Notes under the pieces: generated by a model | The model's database searches: none | Told to the model about the DNA's origin: nothing | The model's input: only the letters and a program-made list of their open reading frames with translations | Position numbers and translations under genes: made by a program | Source: Henricia sp. BOLD:AAB3569 | Taxonomy: Eukaryota > Echinodermata > Asteroidea > Spinulosida > Echinasteridae | Assembly (NCBI GenBank): GCA_037783545.1 | Contig: JBBELK010000450.1 | Coordinates: forward strand, 930,001 to 994,000 | DNA: 64,000 bases | Direction of reading: 5' to 3' | Part shown: piece by piece, positions 47,279 to 58,056 of the stretch | How the letters are laid out: every line of letters begins with the position of its first letter | Numbering within the stretch: position 1 is the stretch's first letter

Positions 47279-49311
47279 CACTCTCAGAACGTTGGTTAAA
47301 ATGTTTAACCAACTTGGTTAAAATTTTAACCAACCATGTATTACCAGGTGAACATCCCAACAGTTGGTTAAAACCTTAACCAACCCAGGTTGGTTAAATT
47401 TTAATACGTGGTTGGTTAAACTTTTTAACCAATTATTGGTTAATTTTATTTTAACCAATCTGTTGGTTAATTGCGAGTTGGGCAAATTTTAACCATACAG
47501 TTGGTTATACCCGAATGGTTGGGCATTTCACTGAAATGCTGTTCACAGTAATTGGGCAATATTTTACCAACAGTTGGTTAATTTATTATGTTAGAAGTTT
47601 AAACAAAAAGATATTTGCGTATAAAGGACACTAAATAAAGGCAAACACCACACGATGGACTTGACAGTTTTACATTTTATAATCATATATATATTATTTT
47701 TTTTGGGGGGTGGGGTATATTTGATGTACATGTATATACTTTAGCAGCAGGTGTAGGCCAAATATATACTGGTATTTTCTAAATGAAAGAGTTTAGCTTC
47801 CTTCAAACATGTTCATCTTTAAATGTTTCACATCACACTGTGTTAACAATGAGTTCGAGATTGCTTGTGTGACGTTTAGCTCAGCTGCACTATATAAAGT
47901 CAGAGAAGAGCGTATTTTTATTTTTGTGGTTTACACAGGAAAAAATTGTTTAATTCAGATTGGGAAATAACACTTGCAAAATTTCCGAGTTCCCATTATA
48001 TTACTACGGGAAGTTCGTTCTGTGTCGAAAAAGTGGCCAAAATGCAGCTTTGATCAAGAAGACGTGGTTCACGCCGAAGCCTTGCTTAGCAGTAGCCTAG
48101 TACAGTCAGATCAACTGTGATGTGAATGATGAGTGGTTGTGGCCTTGGCTTCTGCTGTCAGTCACGGTTGTTGTCGAGTAACAGTTGCTGCCAAGATGCT
48201 AAATCCGATCCGATCAGCTCCTCCTGTGTGGATAAACAAAATGAAACAAGGACTATTAACAGTAAGATCCAAAGGCGGTATATGTGACCCATCCATTCAT
48301 ACTATTATTAAACTAATGTACATATCAATTGTTGTCCCACCCCTCCCCCGCGCTACCTCACCCCGCGATGCCCCACCCCTTAGGTGGGGATTTGGTCACG
48401 ATTTCCGTGCCCCAGGGTGGGAACTTAAACGCATGGAGAGCAGAGAGCAAAACGTGTATCTTTTGGCCCATGGGTGGGGAGTTTGTAAACCAAATTTTGC
48501 TCCAGGGGTGGAGAATTTATCATTCGAAAAGTGACAATCTCTATACATCCTAGGTGGGGCAGCTAGCCCGGCGGGAGTGGTGGGGAAAAGTTTCACGTAG
48601 GCTAGGCCGTGCGTAGCGAGTATGGTGTACACATGTAGTTTGTAGCCTACTCGCTACACACGGCCTATACAACGTGTAAGTAACGTTATAGTACGACAAC
48701 CCGTACGGGTAAAAAAAATAACACTTTCGGCTTAAATCTTCGAGAAAGGTTTCCAAAATCGTCTGCTAGCAACCACTAAAATGTCTCCCCACCATCCACC
48801 GATCGACCCAGACAAATAACGAGGCAGAACTTACCTTGAAATAGTTGTTTCAGCTCGGAAACACCACTACATTTTGCAAATTTGACGTCAACACATTCGC
48901 CGTTTACCGTATGTTTGAGTATAGTTTTACACGTACAATGTACACAAACACGTACACACAGCGCGCGCGAGCGCGCGTGGGCATTTTGTCACTGCATGCT
49001 ATTTTGCAGACAAACGAGGCACTTACCAATGGTAGCTTTCACTGGACACCACGTGACATGGTTGGGCGATTTTTTTAAAACCAACTTCGCTTCGCGGGTG
49101 GTAAATATTATAACCATAGTTGGTTAAAATACAGCCCTCTGATCTTATATTTTACACAACCCTCAGTTTACCCAACCAGAAAGCAGAATATTTCTTAACC
49201 AACCCCTGGTTAAAGAAAAATTTACCCAACTCATAGAATTTAACCAACATTGGGAGATTTTTAACCAACTGATTTTTAACCAGTGATATTTTAACCAGCG
49301 TTTTGAGAGTG
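47279..49311. mobile_element. 2.0-kb CACTCTCAG-type TIR element, TA target
   Basis: The ends CACTCTCAGAACG and CGTTTTGAGAGTG are flanked by TA (47277-47278, 49312-49313). The sister LINE copy at 44471-44480 (CTCTAGAACA) is the empty site. Both ends carry many GGTTAA/TTAACC repeats, as in TTAACCAACTTGGTTAAA (47280-47590; 49110-49300). The middle contains a TATATAAAG motif near 47890 and an imperfect palindrome (48605-48670). No transposase frame is recognised. Confidence 0.85.
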
Positions 49312-49371
49312 TAGAACACTCGTGAGCATGCCAATCCAACCGCGTGCGAAAAACCCCAAACAGGTCTATGA

Positions 49372-49985
49372 TCAAGCAAAACAAGATAAACAAAATGAGG
49401 TTAAATTATCAAGTTGCGGAAAGTTGGTGATGGTTTTCTTACGATTGTTGACAAGACAGATGATTCGACTGTCAAGTGTCCAGACTTTGGTGACGTGGCG
49501 TTTCCTTGGTTGGGCAGCTTTGAGTAACGCTTGACGCCGACGGGTTTGAGTTAAGTTTTCGGTGATTCCCATGCCGGTTCCCTTCAGTGAACTTTTCATA
49601 CCAAAAAGTTTGCTTCTGACTGCATACCTGGCCAGCTTGACAATAATTACCGGCCTTGGTTTGCCCCTCCGACGAGAACCGCTGTCACTGTCGCCAGGTC
49701 TCCCCAGCTGATGTGCGCGGTCTATGTCAGTCATGGCTATGAGCAATTGTGGCATGAGCACATTCAGCGTGGACACGACGTTCCCGCAACAATCGCCTTT
49801 GTCATCGGATTCGTTGAGCCCATGAACAATCAAGCAGTTGCGTCTACTGTATTGTTCCAGTTCATCGATCTTAAATAGAAGACCTTGGCGGGCAGCTTCC
49901 ATGGCTTTTATACGTTGTTCTATGGCAGTAATGGCCGCCGTGTTGACCTCGGTGTCGAATACGTCGCTATTTTGACGGGCAGTTT
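49372..49985 (-). pseudogene. LINE ORF1 (RNA-binding protein), 5'-truncated
   Basis: The annotatable ATG is at 49902, but open coding continues upstream to about 49985 (DVFDTEVNTAAITAIEQRIK). The protein starts with a coiled-coil-like stretch, then DELEQYSRRNCLIVHGLNES, PVIIVKLARYAVRSKLF, TENLTQTRRRQALLKAA and VWTLDSRIICLV. This order (coiled coil, RRM-like, C-terminal basic domain) is known from L1/Jockey-type ORF1 proteins that coat the LINE RNA. It probably belongs to the ORF2 downstream. The last codons differ from the usual end, and upstream in-frame stops show 5' truncation. Confidence 0.65.
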
Positions 49986-50349
49986 AAAGTTAATCCAGTG
50001 TGGATGTGTTAAAGGGCTTCCGATTTCGGTCCCAACCTGGAGCAATCCCACTCGGCTCAGCATATGCGATATAGCGAGCGTGTGCCGTTGTAAACAAAAT
50101 CATGAATGAGTATGCAAGGCACATAAAACAAAAGCTTGCAGACGAAATGTGTCATCCTACCTCAACCTTCTTCAAACACTGGCACGCTATCGATGTTTAC
50201 TGTCAGTTTCTAATTCTTGAAATGTGAAACAGATGTACACGTACGTATATGTGCATCCAGGATTTTTCAGTAGACGTAGCAAGCTCCAAAAAGTGAGTCT
50301 AATAGGAAAAAAACGTTGGGCAACTGCTGCCTATATCGATATGCGATAC
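49986..50349. other. Unassigned DNA between LINE and LTR element
   Basis: No coding, tRNA or repeat structure recognised. Its last bases, ATAC, are the left target duplication of the LTR element. Confidence 0.5.
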
Positions 50350-50641
50350 TGTAACGCCGGTCCCAATCGGCTAGCAGAGGGCGCCAGCACCATTCCACGG
50401 TTAGGCCGGCTGACGAGCTGAGGGCGCTAACACGGCTCCGGTTGGCGCGAGCCCCCTGCTGGAAGGTTGGGACACCCGTCTCGGCGGGAGACGTTTCCTG
50501 AGCGCCATTGTTGTTTTGGATGTTCTAGAAGCACCAGTGTCAGAATAAACGAGCAGTGCATTCTTCCTGAGAACAGGTTCCCCTGTGTCTTTTCTTCCCG
50601 GTGTCGAGTGACAAATAACAAGGGGGAACTTTCTTGTTACA
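50350..50641 (+). repeat. 5' LTR of outer element
   Basis: 292 bp, starting TGTAAC and ending GTTACA. It contains AATAAA at about 50546, a likely poly(A) signal. The 3' LTR differs by about 10 inserted bases (ACACGAAGCC) and point changes. Confidence 0.85.
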
Positions 50642-50653
50642 CTGGCGGCAGCA

Positions 50654-52583
50654 GTGGGACGGCACACCGAAAGAAATACAGGTAAAACTCGAGTTTTTCA
50701 GGCAATGAATTCACGAGACCAGGGAGGTCTGGCATCAGATTCGCCACGGGGCGTGGACATGCCAGAAAGTGATGAGTACCAGTACGGAAGCCAGACTGAC
50801 AAGGCCCACAGTAGTACGTTCGTAACTGTCGATGAATTACTGTCCTTCTTTGGGGAAAGCCCGAGAGAGAACTCCGGGAGACGGGGGAATACTGTAAGTC
50901 TGTTGGAACCTGAGATTCGTTCCGGATCTGGAGGGTTCCAACGGACTCCCCTGGATCCGCTCCGTCCCGTATACATTTTCGCACCGGAGACGGGGGCTCA
51001 ACCGGATCGACTTTGTTTCACGCACGCTACCACGGATGCGCGGCTTCTCCCGGAACCGTTTCGTCTCGCCCACATTTCAGCACCGAATACACACATTCGT
51101 CTTCGGAACAGACCCAGGAGCCCTGCATGCCACGAGACTTTGGCGCGGAACCTCCGGATCAACTCCGCACCGCACAAAACCATGTCGGACCGCTCCACTC
51201 GGAGCCCCGCACGCCACAAGACAGCGCGGAACCTCCGGATCGACTCCACACCACACAAAGCCATGTCGGACCGCTCCACTCAGAACCCCGCATGCCACGA
51301 GACTACGGCGCGGAACCTCCGTATCAAGTCCGCACCGCACACGACCAAGTAGAACAGCTCTGCTCGGAGCCCCGCACGCCACTGGCCTACGTCGCGGAAC
51401 CGCCGGATCGACTCCGCACCGCACCAAACCACGTGGCATAGCTCAACCCGGAGCCCTGCCCACCACTAGTTTACGGCGCGGAACCTCCGGATCGACTCCG
51501 CACCGCACCAAACCACACCACGTGGCAGAGCTCCACTCGGAGCTCCGCACTGCGCAACCCTATGGAGAGCTGCCACGCTCTGTGCAACCGTATATGGAGA
51601 GCCGCTCCGCACTGCACAAACCTATGGAGAGCCGCTCCGCACTGCACAAACCTATGGAGAGCCGCTCCGCACTGCGCAACCCTATGGAGAGCCGCTCCGC
51701 ACTGCGCAACCCTATGGAGAGCCGCTCCGCACTGCACAAACCAATGGGAAGCTGGGAACTAGGGGGTCGGAGACCAATAATGATCCCAGATAAGTTTGAT
51801 GGAGTTTCTTCGTGGGTCGATTACCTGATCCATTTTGAAAGCGTCGCAACAGTCAACACGTGGGACGAGGCTGAGAAGGCAATGTTCATTGCACCCCCAA
51901 CCTAAAGGGCTCGGCGCTGGAGGCCCTGGCTGACATGGCACCAGAGGCGCGAAAGGAGTACCCCTGCATCCTGGAGTACTTCGAACAACGATTCTGGATC
52001 ACGGCCCAAATCCCATTACATCGGGCCCAGCTGTCGATGCGCACCAGAGGTCGGGACGAATCTGTCAGCAGCCTGGGACAGTCGGTTGGTTTCCAAAAGC
52101 TACCCGAACCTCCCCACGCAAGCGCGGGAGCTAGACCTGGCTGTGGAGGCTTTCAGGAATGCATTAGGCGACGAACAGCTGCAACGCCACATATTTTCGA
52201 GAAAGGCGACGACCTTGACCGAAGCCATCACCCTGGCGACGGAGATGGAGGCTTTCCTAGACTCCCAGGAGCAGAATAAGAAAGGGAAACAAGGAACCAG
52301 GGACGTTAGGTCGGTGGTACAGCCAACACAACCTAAACCAGAGTCGAACAACGATAATACGGGCTACGTGCGCAGGCTATCCGACCAATCGATGTTGAAG
52401 TGTTTTGAGTGCCACGAAATCTGTCATTTTCAGCTTGGCTGTCCGCACAGAAAGCCTAAATCGACACAACAGACAACCGGTGGAGGACCCCCAGGACGTG
52501 ACCAGACGACCAAGGGCTGTATCCACTGCCGGCACTGCGGGAAGCCGTTCAACAAGTCAAGCAACCTGCGGAGGCACCACTGA
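50654..52583 (+). pseudogene. Gag of outer LTR element, frameshifted
   Basis: Coding evidence is spread over three frames. 50654-51352 gives a polar N-terminal region. 51036-51905 and 51900-52080 give a capsid-like domain (IPDKFDGVSSWVDYLIHFES, SALEALADMAPEARKEY, LEYFEQRFW). 52086-52583 gives the C-terminal half (YPNLPTQARELDLAVEAFRN) with a CCHC knuckle, CFECHEICHFQLGC, and a C2H2-like CRHCGKPFNKSSNLRRHH just before a stop. About 51110-51750 is expanded by ~63-bp and 30-bp internal repeats. Breaks near 51900 and 52080 make it non-functional as read. Role if intact: RNA packaging and particle assembly. Confidence 0.7.
51590..51752 (+). repeat. 30-bp minisatellite inside gag
   Basis: About five units of CTATGGAGAGCCGCTCCGCA plus CTGCACAAAC. 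Because 30 is a multiple of three, the units keep the frame (encoded ESRSALHKPM). Next to it, 51110-51540 has longer, weaker ~60-70-bp repeats. Confidence 0.85.
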
Positions 52584-53147
52584 ACAGCGTGCCCGGCGCT
52601 ACACCCGAGGAAGTTCTACCGGGAGGACATGCGGCAACGCCACCTCCAGTACTGTGCCTGGCGACTATGGAGGGTGGCGACCGTGACAGCCACCGACGAA
52701 CTGGAAGTGTACGCCAGCGACGACGAGCTGGACGGTGAAGGCAGGGAGTGGAGAGGGGCTGTGGCACTCCGGCCGGACTCCAACCTGTCGGAGCCGCCAG
52801 TTCGTGGGGGAGATAGCACCACCTCGGAGCAACCCCCGGTCGCTGCTGCACCCCAGCCGACTCCACCTTCCCCCGGCCGCTGGCACAGGAGAGCCCCGGA
52901 GAGCCCCGATGTCGTCCCCATCGCGCCATCAGCACCACGAGGGGACCCGGTCCCGGACGAGATCGTCGCCGCGTCTGCGAAGGCAGCAACCAGAGGGGAG
53001 CCGCTTTTGGCTGGAGCGGTCCCCGACTTCACCCCCATGTGTTTCTTTTTCTAGCCATGCTACCATTTGTAAAGGAAGCTTCTTCCCGGCGAGACAGCGG
53101 GGTTCGCTGCCTGCTTTGAGGACAAAGCAGGGTCCTCGAAGGGGGCA
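52584..53147 (+). other. Gag-3' LTR spacer
   Basis: GC-rich, with overlapping open frames on both strands (e.g. 52629-53054) but no recognised domain. It ends in the polypurine tract GAAGGGGGC. Confidence 0.4.
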
Positions 53148-53368
53148 TGTAACGCCGGTCCCAATCGGATAGCAGAGGGCGCCATCACCATTCCACGGTT
53201 AGGCCGGCTGACGAGCTAAGGGCGCTAACACGGCTCCACACGAAGCCGGTTGGCGCGAGCCCCCTGCTGGAAGGTTGGGACACCCGTCTCGACGGGAGAC
53301 GTTTCCTGACCGCTATTGTTGTTTTGGATGTTCTAGAAGCACGAGTGTCAGAATAAACGAGCAGTGCA
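53148..53368 (+). repeat. 3' LTR of outer element, first part
   Basis: Matches the 5' LTR from TGTAACG up to GTGCA. The remaining 81 bp are at 58057-58137. The break is the insertion of the inner Ty3/gypsy element with the GTGCA duplication. Confidence 0.9.
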
Positions 53369-53532
53369 TGTAGTAATAATAGGTTGGACTTACTCCGTTT
53401 GATGACACAAATGACTGGACAAAGACACACGTTGAAGTTAACTGAACATCGCCATGTTGGGACGTGTATTGTAATCAACACAACAGGTCAAGGGTCACTA
53501 TGACGTAGGGATATACTTATGCATATTCAACA
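53369..53532 (-). repeat. 3' LTR of inner Ty3/gypsy element
   Basis: 164 bp (plus strand TGTAGTAATAATAGG ... CATATTCAACA), matching 57888-58051 base for base by eye. Confidence 0.93.
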
Positions 53533-53870
53533 TCTCCCCTCTCTGGAAATAACAAAACTTGTTAACATGAAAATACAATTAAATATTAAACACTTGGAAT
53601 TTGTGTTGATGTGTTTGCAAAGAGAATGTAATGCAAATGAATCATTAGAGTTCTGTTTTGTTTCACTGTAAAATGTTTCATGAGTCCTTTTGACAGTCCA
53701 TTATGATCTCTAGAGTTCTTTAGAGTATCGATGAATGTTTGTAGTTTACTAGAGAGTTCAGTGTCCAAATAAACAATTGAAATGAACTGATTGATTATCT
53801 GAAAGTGTAATGAGTTCACAGTCCGAAGAGTATTAATGTCTGAATCTGAATGTTCGGTTTCGATGAGTGT
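53533..53870 (-). other. 3' untranslated region of inner element
   Basis: AT-rich spacer between the gag-pol stop and the polypurine tract; no frame of note. Confidence 0.6.
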
Positions 53871-56800
53871 TCAAATCATGACATAGTCCTGATGCCACAT
53901 AGGTGTGTTCTTCATTCGCTCAGATTGTCTCAGGGTGTGTTGTTGCTGAGCAGGGGCTGTCTGTTTAGCTACAGGCTGTCCTGGCTGGAGGTCAAGAACT
54001 GGTTCCTCGGATGGTTTTGGCATAGAGACAATGTGACGACGGTTCCTTCGATACTGTGTTCCGTTCACTTCTACGATGTACGATCGGGGGGATCCAGCAG
54101 TGCGAATAACTTTCCCCATTGGACTGAGTTTCCCTTTTGTGCGAATTTTCACATGATCTCCTGCGGCCAACTGTTCCAATGCCCGGGCACCGTGTTTGTG
54201 ATTGAAGTACTCTTCTCTCTTCCCCTTGCATTTAGCGTCAGTGTCGTGCAGGTTCTTCCGGTTGATGAGTTTGGGACGAAGATTCTTTGGCAGCATTGGT
54301 AGTGTGGTACGTAGCTCTCTGCCCATCAAAAGGCTTGCGGGACTCACTCCGAGACTTGGGAGCGGAGTAGTGCGGTAGGCCATTAGAGCACGTACAGGGT
54401 CGGGTTGACGGAGAATGGTCTTGGCAACATGAACAGCTTTTTCGGCCTGTCCATTTGCTTGTGGATAGTGTGGACTGGTGGTGATGTGGTTGAAGCAGTA
54501 TTCCTTTGCGAATTGTTGAAACTCTCCAAGGAATTGCGGGCCATTGTCGGTTACGACTACCTCTGGAATTCCGTAACGAGCAAAGGTAATCTTCATGAAA
54601 TTGATGACTGCGGTAGATGTTGTTTTGTGGAGATGGTGAATCTCAATCCATCTTGAGTAATAGTCAACAACTACCAAGTACTGCTTGCCATTCATTTCAG
54701 CAAGATCACAGGCGATGCGTTGCCATGCTCTCTGAGGCAAGGGCGTTGTTATCAGGGGTTCTGCTCTCTGTGCGGGTTGTTTGTCTCTGCAGAATTCACA
54801 TCGCTGTATGTACTGTGCAATATCAGTTCCGATTCCAGGCCACCAAATGGCTTGACATGCACGAAGTCGGCTTTTGGATACACCGTGGTGACCTTCGTGA
54901 AGTTTAGCGAGCATCTCTTGTCGCATGTTCTGTGGAATGACGATGCGATCACCATAGGTGAGAATGTCGTTGACTTGGCTTATTTTGTCTTGTTCTTCCC
55001 AATATCTCTTGACATCGGGTTCAACATCTTTGACGTACTTTGGCCATCCATTCTTAACATAGGATGCCACGAGTAACAGTTCGCTGTCTTGTTCAGTCTC
55101 ATGAGCAATTTCGACGAGCTTGTCATCTGATGTCGGCCACTGTTTGGTTACCATGGTTACGTGAGCCGTGATTTCCTCTTCAAGATCATCACTGGTGTCT
55201 GCTGTCGGAGTCGTTTGGATCGGTGCTCGCGACAGAGTATCAGCTACAACGAGGGTTTTACCTGGTGTGTAGACGGCGGTACAGTGATATCTCATTAGGC
55301 GCATCAGTAGGCGTTGGCAACGAAGTGGTGCATCACACAGGTCCTTTGAATTTATCAAGGAAACGAGCGGTTTGTGGTCGGTTTGTAGTGTCACGTGTAG
55401 TCCTCTGATGTACACATAAAATCTCTCGCATGACCATACGCTGGCTAATAGCTCTTTCTCAATTTGTGCGTACTTTCTTTCAGCAGGACTCAAGGTTCGC
55501 GAGCAGTAGGCCACTGGCTTCCAACTGTCATCGCTCTGTTGTTGCAAAATGCATCCTCCAATACCATAGCTACTTGCATCTGCGCTAACCATGGTTGGTT
55601 TCTTCGGGTCGTAGTATGCAAGCGTTGGTGATTTGGTCAGGAGTGTCTTGAGATGTCTGAATGCATTTTTCTGTTGTACTCCCCATATCCAATGAACATT
55701 ATCTTTCAGCAGATCCGTAATTGGGGCAGCAACTGATGATGCATGTGGGATGAATCGTGACAACCAATTTGTCATCCCCATGAGTCTCTTTACTTCTTCC
55801 TTTGAAGTAGGTGGTGGCATTTGCACGATTGCAGCAATCTTAGATGGATCCGCATGGATCCCATCTTTATCCAACTGAAATCCAAGGAAGCCGACACGTT
55901 GTTGTGCGATCTTTGATTTTTCCTTGTTGAGGCGCAATCCAGCATCCTGGAGTATTTTAAGCACAGACTTCAGTCGTTCATCATGCTCTGTTTGCGTGCC
56001 ACCGGTGATGAGAATGTCATCCATATATACCACCACCCCTTCGAGGTCTACGAGTAGGTCACTCATTATGCGCTGATACACTTCTGGCGCTGATGTGATG
56101 CCGAAGGGTAGACGTGTAAAACAGAAACGCCCGAATGGAGTGATGAAAGTGGTGAATTTCTGACTTTCACTGTCCAGTGGTACCTGCCAAAATCCATGTT
56201 TGGCGTCAAGAATCGAGAAAACTTGCGCTCCTCCGATTTTCCCCAAAATCTCTTCAAGTGTAGGGATTGTGAAGCGCTCTCTTGCTACAGCTTTGTTCAA
56301 CTGACGAAGATCAACACAGATTCTGATTTTATTGTTCTTCTTGGGCACTATCACAATTGGTGCACACCAATCTGTTGGCTCTGTGATTCGGTTGATGATG
56401 CCCTGTCGTTCCATTTTCCCCAATTCCTCTTTCAACTGTGGGAGCATTGGCAATGGAATACGACGTGGAGCTGTCACGCAGTAGGGTGTAGCTGTGTCTG
56501 TCAGCTTGATATGAACTGGTGAGCCCTGCAGACATCCGGTACCTTCGAATACGCTGTCTGGCCTTATCATGGTATTATATACTCGCTTCAGTAAACCAAG
56601 AGTCTCACAGGCTTCTTTACTGAGAACTGGCTTTCCTTTATCCAGAATCTTGAAAATCAGTGAATACGTTTTGTTCTTCACTTCACACGACAACTTCTTC
56701 TGGCCTTTGGGCATGACTTTGCCACCAAAGTAGCCTTGTAGACGCGTTGTCGTTGGTTGCAGAGTTGAGTCACTTATTTTGAGTGAGTCGTACAAATCAG

Positions 56801-57770
56801 TGGGCAAAATGTTCACTTCAGAGCCGGTGTCCAACAAAAAGTGTATCATCTGACCTTCTACATTGATGGACTGTTGCCACACGTCATGCTCTGCTTTGTC
56901 TGTGCGTGTGTGATGCACAGAACCGACGAAGAAATCATTATCTTCTGCGCTGTCATCCTCAGGCTCAGTTGGATCTTGTTGTACTGATCGCAACTTTTTG
57001 GCTTTGCCCCGGCATACTGATGCAAAATGGCCAATCTTGTGGCAGTAATTACATTTCTGTCCACTTGCCGGGCATGTCTTGTGACTGGTATCTCGACCAC
57101 AGCGGAAACATGATTTCCCATTCTGTTGCTGTTTGTCGTTTGACTGAGTGTGCGGTCTTGTAAACTGCTTGGCTTTCCTGTGTAGTGCATGAACTGAAGC
57201 TGTGTCCACGCTGCCCTTTAATTCACGTAAGTCTTTCACGGCTGTTTCAAGGGTTTTAGCCAAGTTGACGGCTGCTTGGAAGCTCAGGCCATCTTTGGTG
57301 AGAAGATGCTTCTGGATGTTCTCACTACGGATACCACACACTAATCTGTCACGCAAAGCTTCATCTAAGAACTGACCAAACTTGCAGGTACTGGCCAAAT
57401 TCTGTAGGGTCATGGCATATTGTGCAATACTCTCTGAACTCTGTTGGTCTCTCTTGTAGAATCTGAATCTCTCTGAGACGGTCAGGCGTCTGGGGCCATA
57501 GTGCGCAATCAAAATCTCACACAGTTCAGAGTAGGATTGTTCACTGAGTGGAGTAGGCTCTGACAAACTTTTAGCGGTTTTGTAAACATTGGGGCCTACA
57601 ACACTTAACAGAACAGCTGTCTGTTTTCCTTGTACAATATCATTGGCTTGAAAGTACAGGTCCAATCGTTCAATGTAATTGCGAATGTCTTCTACCTCAT
57701 CATAACAATCGAGGCGACCGATCAGCGGCGCGTGGAAGTGCGCCCCCACTTGAGCGGCAGGTTGTGCCAT
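53871..57770 (-). CDS. Ty3/gypsy Gag-Pol polyprotein (1299 aa)
   Basis: Polyprotein for particle formation, reverse transcription and integration. Gag occupies about residues 1-260, with two zinc knuckles: an atypical one, 221-233, and a canonical CX2CX4HX4C, 240-253. The aspartic protease has LLDTGSEVN with D314. Reverse transcriptase covers about 440-610, with catalytic YMDD at 582-585. RNase H has D731 (SADASSYGIGG) and D798 (QTDHKPL). Integrase has an HHCC zinc domain (H958, H962, C991, C994) and DD35E catalytic residues D1022, D1075 and E1110. Gag and Pol are in one frame with no stop or shift between them. The overall pattern (HEGHHGVSKSRLRACQAIWW, VYMDDILI) resembles K02A2.6-like Mag/SURL elements of marine invertebrates. 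The start is the first ATG, 117 bp inside the 5' LTR. All catalytic residues looked for are present, so it may be mobile. Confidence 0.95.
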   Translation of the reverse strand: MAQPAAQVGAHFHAPLIGRLDCYDEVEDIRNYIERLDLYFQANDIVQGKQTAVLLSVVGPNVYKTAKSLSEPTPLSEQSYSELCEILIAHYGPRRLTVSERFRFYKRDQQSSESIAQYAMTLQNLASTCKFGQFLDEALRDRLVCGIRSENIQKHLLTKDGLSFQAAVNLAKTLETAVKDLRELKGSVDTASVHALHRKAKQFTRPHTQSNDKQQQNGKSCFRCGRDTSHKTCPASGQKCNYCHKIGHFASVCRGKAKKLRSVQQDPTEPEDDSAEDNDFFVGSVHHTRTDKAEHDVWQQSINVEGQMIHFLLDTGSEVNILPTDLYDSLKISDSTLQPTTTRLQGYFGGKVMPKGQKKLSCEVKNKTYSLIFKILDKGKPVLSKEACETLGLLKRVYNTMIRPDSVFEGTGCLQGSPVHIKLTDTATPYCVTAPRRIPLPMLPQLKEELGKMERQGIINRITEPTDWCAPIVIVPKKNNKIRICVDLRQLNKAVARERFTIPTLEEILGKIGGAQVFSILDAKHGFWQVPLDSESQKFTTFITPFGRFCFTRLPFGITSAPEVYQRIMSDLLVDLEGVVVYMDDILITGGTQTEHDERLKSVLKILQDAGLRLNKEKSKIAQQRVGFLGFQLDKDGIHADPSKIAAIVQMPPPTSKEEVKRLMGMTNWLSRFIPHASSVAAPITDLLKDNVHWIWGVQQKNAFRHLKTLLTKSPTLAYYDPKKPTMVSADASSYGIGGCILQQQSDDSWKPVAYCSRTLSPAERKYAQIEKELLASVWSCERFYVYIRGLHVTLQTDHKPLVSLINSKDLCDAPLRCQRLLMRLMRYHCTAVYTPGKTLVVADTLSRAPIQTTPTADTSDDLEEEITAHVTMVTKQWPTSDDKLVEIAHETEQDSELLLVASYVKNGWPKYVKDVEPDVKRYWEEQDKISQVNDILTYGDRIVIPQNMRQEMLAKLHEGHHGVSKSRLRACQAIWWPGIGTDIAQYIQRCEFCRDKQPAQRAEPLITTPLPQRAWQRIACDLAEMNGKQYLVVVDYYSRWIEIHHLHKTTSTAVINFMKITFARYGIPEVVVTDNGPQFLGEFQQFAKEYCFNHITTSPHYPQANGQAEKAVHVAKTILRQPDPVRALMAYRTTPLPSLGVSPASLLMGRELRTTLPMLPKNLRPKLINRKNLHDTDAKCKGKREEYFNHKHGARALEQLAAGDHVKIRTKGKLSPMGKVIRTAGSPRSYIVEVNGTQYRRNRRHIVSMPKPSEEPVLDLQPGQPVAKQTAPAQQQHTLRQSERMKNTPMWHQDYVMI

Positions 57771-57887
57771 TGTGGAACGAAAGAAACAACGAAGAAAACG
57801 GCTTTATTTACGTGTCCCCAAATGCCGTTATATCGATATTATGTCCAAAATCTCGACAGGTATCTTAGAAAACCACCGCTGCTACCA

Positions 57888-58051
57888 TGTAGTAATAATA
57901 GGTTGGACTTACTCCGTTTGATGACACAAATGACTGGACAAAGACACACGTTGAAGTTAACTGAACATCGCCATGTTGGGACGTGTATTGTAATCAACAC
58001 AACAGGTCAAGGGTCACTATGACGTAGGGATATACTTATGCATATTCAACA
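57888..58051 (-). repeat. 5' LTR of inner Ty3/gypsy element
   Basis: Identical to 53369-53532 by eye. Followed on the minus strand by the primer-binding site at 57887 downward. The leader 57771-57887 is short. Confidence 0.93.
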
Positions 58052-58056
58052 GTGCA

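Larger units (their letters stand above)
53369..58051 (-). mobile_element. Young Ty3/gypsy retrotransposon, intact
   Basis: 4683 bp with two 164-bp LTRs that read identical, 5-bp TSD GTGCA (53364-53368, 58052-58056), one uninterrupted gag-pol frame, a primer site TGGTAGCAGCGGTGG directly after the 5' LTR (minus strand; similar to the initiator-tRNA-Met type) and a polypurine tract GAGAGGGGAGA before the 3' LTR. No env-like frame. It sits antisense in the 3' LTR of the outer element. Confidence 0.93.

Noticed and set aside
51077..52989. Minus-strand frames in the gag-only LTR element
   Set aside because: GC-rich and repeat-driven open frames opposite gag; no recognised domain.
53850..57163. 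Plus-strand frames over the Ty3/gypsy element
   Set aside because: Antisense shadows of the 1299-codon minus-strand gag-pol frame.
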